Position numbers and translations under genes: made by a program
Shown here: piece by piece, positions 57,972-64,000 of the stretch
How positions within the stretch are numbered: the first letter of the stretch is position 1
Layout of the letters: the number at the start of each line of letters is the position of its first letter
The notes under the pieces: model-generated
What the model saw: only the letters and a program-made list of their open reading frames with translations
Told to the model about the DNA's origin: nothing
Databases searched by the model: none
Assembly: GCA_000827325.1 (NCBI GenBank)
Contig: KN832871.1
Location: 1,488,001-1,552,000, forward strand
DNA length: 64,000 bases
Reading direction: 5' to 3'
Source of the DNA: Oidiodendron maius Zn
Taxonomy: Eukaryota > Ascomycota > Leotiomycetes > Myxotrichaceae

Positions 57972-58523
57972 TCAATTCTGTCTCGGCTTGACAATTCCAT
58001 CATGCATGATATAGTAGATAACCGTACTATCGTCATGTAGAGTCGCAAGGAGGAGTCTTTTGTGCCTATTCTTGCCTCTCCATTGCCATCCCACGGCACT
58101 ATCTGTTTCCTTTTGCTCATCACCACTCGCTGGGGGCACGTTTTCGAGAGCATTAAACACCGCCGAGAATTTCGATAGCGTCCATTTCTCCTCCCAGTGA
58201 CTGGGAAGCACCCATTCGCGCTCTGGGAGCTGCACGGAAGTATTCCGGGTCGCGTGCTCGGCTTTTACGAGCTCGATTTGCTCGTCTGGGTGGACGTATG
58301 CTCTCTTAGGTGGTAGGCCAGAGATTACGGGGCGTGGGAGGGGAAGGCTGTTGAGAGTAGAGTGGGTGTGAATGGATAGTGAGGACCAGTCATGCTGGTA
58401 TTGAAGGTTGTGGAGGATGGTCGATGCGAGGGTATGAAGATGTGCCGGATGCTTGAAATCTTGAGGTTTGTTCAACATATCTTCCTCGGCCCCTAAATCT
58501 GGTTCTTGTGCAATAGTAGCCAT
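57972..58523 (-). CDS. SEN15: tRNA-splicing endonuclease subunit Sen15
   Basis: Structural, non-catalytic subunit of the heterotetramer that cuts introns from pre-tRNAs. From the first ATG (58523) it has 183 residues. The Sen15 domain is recognisable: LPRPVISGLPPKRAYVHPDE, then REWVLPSHWEEKWTLSKFSA, and the family end RLLLATLHDDSTVIYYIMHD-GIVKPRQN. The N-terminal 60 residues form a helical part (LHTLASTILHNLQYQHDWSS) also found in fungal homologues. Upstream the frame stays open through LDNFWWKTALELESQ, where a CATCTAG acceptor precedes it, so a small 5' exon is possible. Expected partners are Sen2, Sen34 and Sen54, none of which lies in this window. Confidence 0.86.
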   Translation of the reverse strand: MATIAQEPDLGAEEDMLNKPQDFKHPAHLHTLASTILHNLQYQHDWSSLSIHTHSTLNSLPLPRPVISGLPPKRAYVHPDEQIELVKAEHATRNTSVQLPEREWVLPSHWEEKWTLSKFSAVFNALENVPPASGDEQKETDSAVGWQWRGKNRHKRLLLATLHDDSTVIYYIMHDGIVKPRQN

Positions 58524-58960
58524 ATTTTGGGACTTGGACTGTCTGGAAGTTGCGTGTTGACTCTCCAATTCCAGGGCCGTTTTCCACCAAAAATTATCTA
58601 GATGAATTAAATGCCTGAGGCATAAAATATTCGATCAGATAAGGTGTGATATCCGAGAAAGGCTAGCGTTATCGGCAGGTCCCGTGCCTCCCCGTAAGAC
58701 AGCTGAGCCGCCTCAGCCGGGTCAGGAATAGAAAGACTGAGACTGGACACAAGACAAAGACCACGCGCCAGAACGACGACAAAACCCACACAACAACATC
58801 GAGAAGGGGAGAACAGGAATTACCAGAGACTGCATATCCACCCAAGCCATCTATTACTCGCAGATGATTGCAGCCTGAAGTACAATTCACCTCGCCCCCC
58901 CCCCCCCCCCCCCCGGAACCTCATCCCTTCCTTCCGACGAAGTCAGCGAGATAGGAACAT
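58524..58960. promoter_or_regulatory. divergent region of SEN15 and the SLC35F6-like gene
   Basis: About 440 bases containing both promoters and the poly-C run at 58895-58914. No gene is supported. Confidence 0.45.
58895..58914 (+). repeat. run of 20 C residues
   Basis: Uninterrupted C homopolymer (G run on the minus strand) about 47 nt upstream of the transporter start codon. Length in the real genome is uncertain because such runs are error-prone in sequencing. Confidence 0.9.
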
Positions 58961-60379
58961 ATGATCACCGGCATCATGACTACGATCAACTTACTCATCC
59001 CGCTGCTGGTCACCTTCATGCTGATTACCGGTGTGTGCAACACTCTACTCACAAAGTATCAGGTAATGGTGTTCCCTTCCGGACAATGCGGCCCTTCATT
59101 GACAACAGCCTAGGACAATATCTGTGTACGCAACTGCGATGACCCGGATCCAAAGAACCACAAGTTGTTCGAGCAGCCCGTCATCCAGACAGCGCAGATG
59201 TTTGTGGGCGAGATGGGCACCTGGCTGTTTGTTGGCCTTTTCGCCCTCCGACGGCGGTATCTTGCAAAGGGATCGGCGCCAAACCCGGCCGACTACGAAC
59301 CTGTCAGTGCCACGGAGGACGCACCTGAGCACGATGCCGACAGTGTAATGAGCACTACACCGATGAATCCGGTTGGCAAGCCACATTCGGTGAGGGAGGA
59401 GAGGATACCACTGACGGGGTGGAGGGTTCTATTACTCTCCCTCCCAGCAATCTGCGATATCCTCGGTACCACTCTTATGAATGTTGGCCTGCTGTTTGTA
59501 GTTGCTTCTATATACCAGATGACGAGAGGCGCGTTGGTACTATTCGTCGGATTGTTCAGTGTTCTCTTCCTTCGGAAGAGGTTGCATGCATTCCAGTGGT
59601 TTGCCTTGATCACTGTGGTCCTCGGAGTAGCGATCGTCGGCCTTGCTGGGGCGATATATAAAGATGAGAAGGCGGCCCCCTCCGTAGCCCTAGCTGCTAG
59701 GGAGGCGGTCATTGTCCTAACCGAGAGAGCTAAGTCGCCTGAGGCTCTACGGACAATCGTGGGCATCTTCCTGATCGCCGGAGCGCAGATCTTCACTGCA
59801 TCGCAGTTCGTCTTCGAGGAGTATATCCTGGAGAAGTACGAGCTGGAGCCGCTCAAGGTGGTTGGGTGGGAAGGCATCTTCGGGTTCTCAGTCACTGTTA
59901 TAGCAATGGTAGTCCTGCATCTCGCCATCGGACGTACCGATGCAGGCAAGTATGGGTATTTCGACCTGGTAGAAGCTTGGCGCCAGATCACCCACTACAG
60001 AAGTATTGCCGCCTCGAGCGTCCTCATCATGATTAGCATTGGGTATGATTTATCTTCTCCCCTTGACGAAAAACGGTGAGCTAACTATTCTGGCAGCGGC
60101 TTTAACTTCTTTGGGCTGTCCGTGACGAGGACGGTGAGCGCGACATCCAGGTCCACTATTGACACCTGCCGGACACTGTTTATCTGGATCGCATCGCTCT
60201 TCCTGGGTTGGGAGACATTTAAATGGCTGCAAGTCTTGGGCTTTGTCATGCTCGTCTACGGGACGTTCCTCTTCAATGGCCTGGTGCGGCCACCGTTGAG
60301 GAGCTGTATCATGCGAGAGGAGGAGGAAGAGCTTCTCCCGGAAGAGGCAGTTGAGCCAGCACCCGTATACTCACAGTAG
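58961..60379 (+). CDS. SLC35F6-like membrane transporter (DMT superfamily)
   Basis: Predicted multi-pass transporter of the drug/metabolite (nucleotide-sugar-like) superfamily, related to SLC35F6 (C2orf18). Three exons (58961-59062, 59114-60042, 60097-60379) join in frame to 437 residues. About ten hydrophobic segments are visible: LLIPLLVTFMLITGVCNTLL, then a TKYQDNICVRNC loop. Further segments include MFVGEMGTWLFVGLFAL, VLLLSLPAICDILGTTLMNV, GALVLFVGLFSVLFL, WFALITVVLGVAIVGLAGAI, TIVGIFLIAGAQIFTASQFV, IFGFSVTVIAMVVLHLAIG and LQVLGFVMLVYGTFLFNGLV. The signature stretch CDILGTTLMNVGL and the QFVFEEYILEKYELEPLKVV segment are typical of this subgroup. The substrate is unknown. The C-terminus ends in an acidic tail (EEEEELLPEE). 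Confidence 0.84.
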
Positions 60380-62410
60380 ATGTACTCTGTCGGTTGATGG
60401 GGATTGAAGGTTAGAGTTAAACAAGGGTTGGGCGCGGCGTTCTGACTGCGTGGGACTTACTCCTGAAGGGTGTTATTGGGCGTTGCAGGTTGGGAGATTT
60501 TTTTTTTTTTGGCGTTGGAAAGTTACTCTTAGTCCCGGGACCGCGGATACAGCACCGCGCAGAGAAAGAGAGAGCGTAGACGGTACAAGCCGAGTCGTCA
60601 GCCGGGCAAATATCTCGAGAAGATCGCTCCGGGGCACCTGTACAGTAAGCGCACAGGATAGGACAGGATGGCGAAGTTTAGGCACAGTCCGCGAGACAGG
60701 GCGTATCGTGACGTGGAGGGTCCGGGTTCCTGTACGACGGGAAAAAGAAACGAGGGCCTGGGCGGACGGTGAGGCTGATTTGGGTGGGAAGAGGGGGGTT
60801 CACCTACAGGAAAGTAGCCAAGCAGGAGCCGAAGAAGAAAATATAAGTTGATAGAATAAGTGACGCGGAGCGTGGTGAATCCCGAATAGGCCCTTTTATT
60901 CTCTGGTCTTGGTCTCCAATGGTAATAATGCCTCACAATAACAGGCAATTCTCTCAGATGCAGTGCGGCAGGCGGAGTCGCCAGGGCCGCAACAAAGGGC
61001 GGCTCGGTCGGGGAAGTGTGGAGCAAGAGATCCATGTAGTCTGGCAGCAATAAGGTGGACAACACGAGGGGGGTGGTGGGTTTGGTGGGCAGTACCCGCA
61101 CGGAGCCTACGTCGAAAGGCCCAAGGTTGCACCACGCTTGCAGAAGGGCCTTGGCGAGAGGAGCTGCAGGCGGGATTTGGACCAGAGCCTCCATTGAGGC
61201 GAAGTTTCGCACAGCGGCAGCCAGCGGGGAGGAAGATGAGGGAGTGGGAGGGAGATGACGGGGACCGGCAGGAAGCTGAGGTGAGGAGACGTGAAACAAG
61301 AACGGGCGAGAGATGGACGATGCGGTTAGGGAAGAGGGGCAGAGGAGATTTGACTGTTATTATTATTATTATTATTACTACTACAGTATACTACTACTAC
61401 TACTACTACTACTACCTACTACCACTACTACCACTACTAATATCGTATACATAACGCACAATATGACTTATGACTTACTCGCTATCGGCCATGGTGGTGG
61501 TATGAAGAAGAGAGAAAAGAGAAGGCGGGGGGGGATTCTCCAGCCCCAGCGGCAGTGGGGGATTATATCTTCACATTGGCTCTATCGGGGGAATCACGCA
61601 CTGCGTCTCCCTTCCTCTCGCGCCTCACCCACGCCCTCTTCCTCCTATCACCATCCCCCAGCAGGCACTTACAGGACAATACATACATAGCGGACTGATT
61701 GACGAGAGCATAGTGTGAGCCCATCATCATCATCCATCGGCCTTCTTCCACCAACCCGCCGCCACCCGATCCCAATCCCCTTCCCCTTCCCCTTCCCATT
61801 CCATTCTCCCTCCCGGCCTCCTCTCTACTGGGGCGAACCCTCTTCTGCTGCCCCTTCTTGCTCGGCCTCGTCCTCTCTCGCGACTCCCCATCCAACAGTC
61901 TCCCTTCTTCGCCCGCCCTCCATCCTTTAAGCTCTGTCTAGCTCTCGCTCTGCATATTCTTCTTCTCTCACACCACCCCACACTCTCTCGCAGTCTCTCT
62001 CCCTCTACAATATTATATCCCACCCCTCCCCCCCAACGACGCGACTCCGCAACTTGACAAGACACACATTCTCCCTCGTCTTCGACCACTCCCCCCGGCC
62101 CCGGACAAACCCTACTACGACGATGCTGTCAGCTGCGCAACTGTAAGATAGATCGCCGCATCTCTCACTCCCCGCCCCAGACCGCCCCCTCGCCCCTCGC
62201 CCGCGCCGTCGCGGTATCCGTGCGTACGGTGTGTAGTGCGACAGTGCGTGCGTGCGCTGCCGTGAACCCAGGCTCCCTTCCCAGGCGATCTGGTCTGGTC
62301 TGGTCGTACTGCTGCTCCGGTATAAACGAAAAAAACCGTCCCCTGGCCGGCAGCCGCCTCGTCGTCCTCGTCCTCCCCACTCTGCCTCCTTCCCTCGACC
62401 CAGCAATCCG
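60380..62410. promoter_or_regulatory. long intergenic region and leader of the C2H2 gene
   Basis: About 2 kb. It contains a T-run near 60499-60510, triplet repeats at 61357-61439 and a strongly CT-rich stretch from about 61720 to 62060. The last part is probably the promoter and 5' leader of the downstream zinc-finger factor. Several frames here are low-complexity shadows. No gene is supported. Confidence 0.45.
61357..61439 (+). repeat. compound TTA/ACT trinucleotide microsatellite
   Basis: About seven TTA units followed by ACT/CTA-type units, interrupted by CAGTATA and by CCT/CCA variants. Non-coding. Confidence 0.9.
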
Positions 62411-62422
62411 ATGGCCGTGTGA
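62411..62422 (+). promoter_or_regulatory. four-codon upstream ORF before the C2H2 factor
   Basis: ATG GCC GTG TGA, ending 8 nt before the main start codon at 62431. It is in a different frame from the main gene. If it lies on the mature leader it could reduce initiation at the main ATG. Confidence 0.5.
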
Positions 62423-62430
62423 GCCAAACG

Positions 62431-64000
62431 ATGACGGCTGTCGAGAACCTCTCTCCTCCTCACCCTCCCCCCGCCCCGCCGCCTGCGTCCGCCGCCGACG
62501 ACGAGCTCTACCACTCGGACGATGTGGGTTTGCGAGACACGCCGCCTCTAAAGCCCAGGAAGGTCAGACTGCAGCCGTCACCGAGCCCGCCGCTCGCAAT
62601 CCCCTCGCCTGAAGTCACCCCCGACTCCAGCCCGGACCCCCCAGATCGCAAACGCCCCCAACGAGATTCAAATCGCCGTCGCTATCGTAACAGCTATCGT
62701 CCCAGCCAGGGCGATGCTGTCTTGATCCACTTCATGGGCGGTGGCAAGAATCCCGAAATTGCGGGCCACGCCGGCCAGGAGCCGCTGGCTGGCGACGACG
62801 AGGAGGATGACGGCCACGACTCCCACCGGGGCGCGACTGCCGTCGACGACGTCGAGAAGGGGGTGCACCAGCCCAGTCTGGCCGCTATCGCTCAGGGTGC
62901 GCTGGCTCAGCACGGCCAGACCGCGCAGGAGCTCGCGGCGACGCAGCGGTCCCAGGACAATGCTGCGCAGAGGGTGGTTGGCGGCGAGCGCATCGACGAG
63001 ATAAGGTCCTCAATTCCCTCAATCGCCTCTGCCTACGCAGGTGACGCTCGCAGACCGCCATCGCCAGACGCCTCACTCAAGCAGGAGGTAAGGACGCCTT
63101 CGACAGGTGGCCTGCCACCCATCCGCCAGCACTCGCCCAAGTCACACCTTGCCAATGGCAATGGGACGGGCCCCATAACGCTTCCCTCAATCACCGCGCA
63201 GCTGGGAGATCTCAGCCACCTCACTGATGTCGCCGCGGCAGGAGACTCCCCTTTTCCCCAATCCCCTCCTCCACGACCACCTCATCGATACTCGGGGCCG
63301 CCGAACCACGGCTCCCCCCCAAAGTCCCCGAACGACGCCTTCCGCCGAGGCTTGCCCTCGCCGAGCGGGCCGGGGCACTACTACTACACCCAGGGCAATC
63401 ACCAGAGGGTTGCCCAGCCTGATGGGACGCAATATGCCAGCTCGGGAGACTACAGCAGCAGCAATACGGAGACGCCTAGCACGGATCAGTCGGCGCCTAC
63501 GCCGGCACCGGCGATTGATAGGATGAGCATAGATGGAATCACGAATCCTCAGGTGGGGGGGTATCAGTGCACATACCCAGGATGTACGGCCCAGCCGTTC
63601 CAGACACAGGTGAGTAGCTGAGCATGGATGAAAGCACGTCGGGGAGCTAATATGAACCAGTATCTGTTGAACTCCCATGCCAATGTGCACTCCTCGATTA
63701 GACCACACTACTGCCCAGTCAAAGGCTGCCCTCGAAGCGAAGGCGGAAAGGGCTTCAAGCGCAAGAACGAGATGATCCGGCACGGGTTGGTGCACGACTC
63801 GCCAGGCTACGTGTGTCCCTTCTGCCCAGATCGGGAGCACAAGTACCCGCGTCCGGACAATCTCCAGAGGTATGTTTTTTATATCTCTTTTGTTAAAGCT
63901 GTTTTACCGAGATCCGAGCTAATAGGGTCGTACAGACATGTCAGGGTTCATCACGTGGACAGGGACAAAGATGACCCCCAACTAAGAGACGTGCTTGCGC
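62431..64000 (+). CDS. C2H2 zinc-finger transcription factor, 3' end beyond window
   Basis: Partial gene. Exons are 62431-63609, 63661-63869 and 63936 onward, with the third still open at 64000. The N-terminal 370 residues are Pro/Ser-rich and probably disordered, with a basic KRPQRDSNRRR patch near 75. Three zinc fingers follow. Finger 1 spans the first intron: Cys380 and Cys385 in QCTYPGCTA, then His399 and His403 in SHANVH. Finger 2 has the pattern CPVKGC-GFKRKNEMIRHGLVH. Finger 3 has CPFCPDREHKYPRPDNLQRH. The unusual spacing (finger 2 insert RSEGGKG) recurs in a group of filamentous-fungal regulators, but I cannot name the orthologue. ATG 62431 is chosen because it is the first in frame with the long exon. 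Only the frame's start is upstream-open to a GTG. Confidence 0.85.

Noticed and set aside
60598-61299. 233-residue minus frame
   Set aside because: Pro/Leu/Ser-rich composition, no family resemblance, overlaps the repeat-bearing promoter region.
62005-62514. Gly/Arg-rich minus frames
   Set aside because: Mirror of the CT-rich leader and Pro-rich start of the zinc-finger gene.

Overview
The window is nuclear DNA of a filamentous ascomycete, most likely a eurotiomycete (Aspergillus/Penicillium-like). The evidence is short introns (about 45-120 nt) with CTAAC/CTGAC branch sites, an almost full-length match to the conidiation regulator FlbD, and fungal forms of CLU1, TFIIIC Tfc4, carboxypeptidase Y and a forkhead regulator carrying an FHA domain. 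Exon boundaries were worked out by hand from reading frame, GT/GC...AG borders and family similarity. Every multi-exon model given closes in frame.

Layout. 1-10.4 kb: a small hypothetical gene (-), ribosomal protein L12 (+), a large TPR protein with an O-GlcNAc-transferase (GT41) catalytic region (+), and flbD (-). 10.4-15.6 kb: a GC-rich stretch of about 5.2 kb in which I find no convincing gene. 15.6-31.8 kb: ureidoglycolate lyase (-), a nuclear-looking protein with a SANT-like C-terminus, an NCBP3-like cap-binding protein, two unrecognised proteins, a protein with a SWIM-like Cys/His cluster, and an F-box protein. 32.4-35.5 kb: the divergent ribosomal protein genes RPL17 and RPS18, then the ribosome-maturation factor SDO1/SBDS. 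35.8-49.4 kb: carboxypeptidase Y, TFIIIC subunit Tfc4, the FHA/forkhead factor and CLU1. 50-60.4 kb: an unrecognised 904-residue protein, a ferric-reductase-like flavocytochrome, a Yippee protein, tRNA-splicing endonuclease subunit Sen15 and a SLC35F6-like transporter. 60.4-64 kb: a regulatory region with microsatellites, then a C2H2 zinc-finger factor that runs off the window.

Many genes serve translation and RNA: RPL12, RPL17, RPS18, SDO1, CLU1, Tfc4 (Pol III), Sen15 (tRNA splicing) and the NCBP3-like protein (capped RNA). They are housekeeping neighbours, not an operon or a metabolic cluster. I see no secondary-metabolite cluster, CRISPR array, tRNA or rRNA gene, and no recognisable transposon or virus-like element.

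No clear-cut new biological system is visible. The best leads are: a SWIM-like Cys/His protein of unknown function; repeated KELF motifs in the NCBP3-like protein; a 60-nt in-frame intron directly after the catalytic lysine of the O-GlcNAc transferase; a GC-AG intron in the forkhead gene; a 19-nt exon carrying the catalytic Asp of carboxypeptidase Y; a four-codon uORF before the C2H2 factor; and the gene-free block beside flbD.
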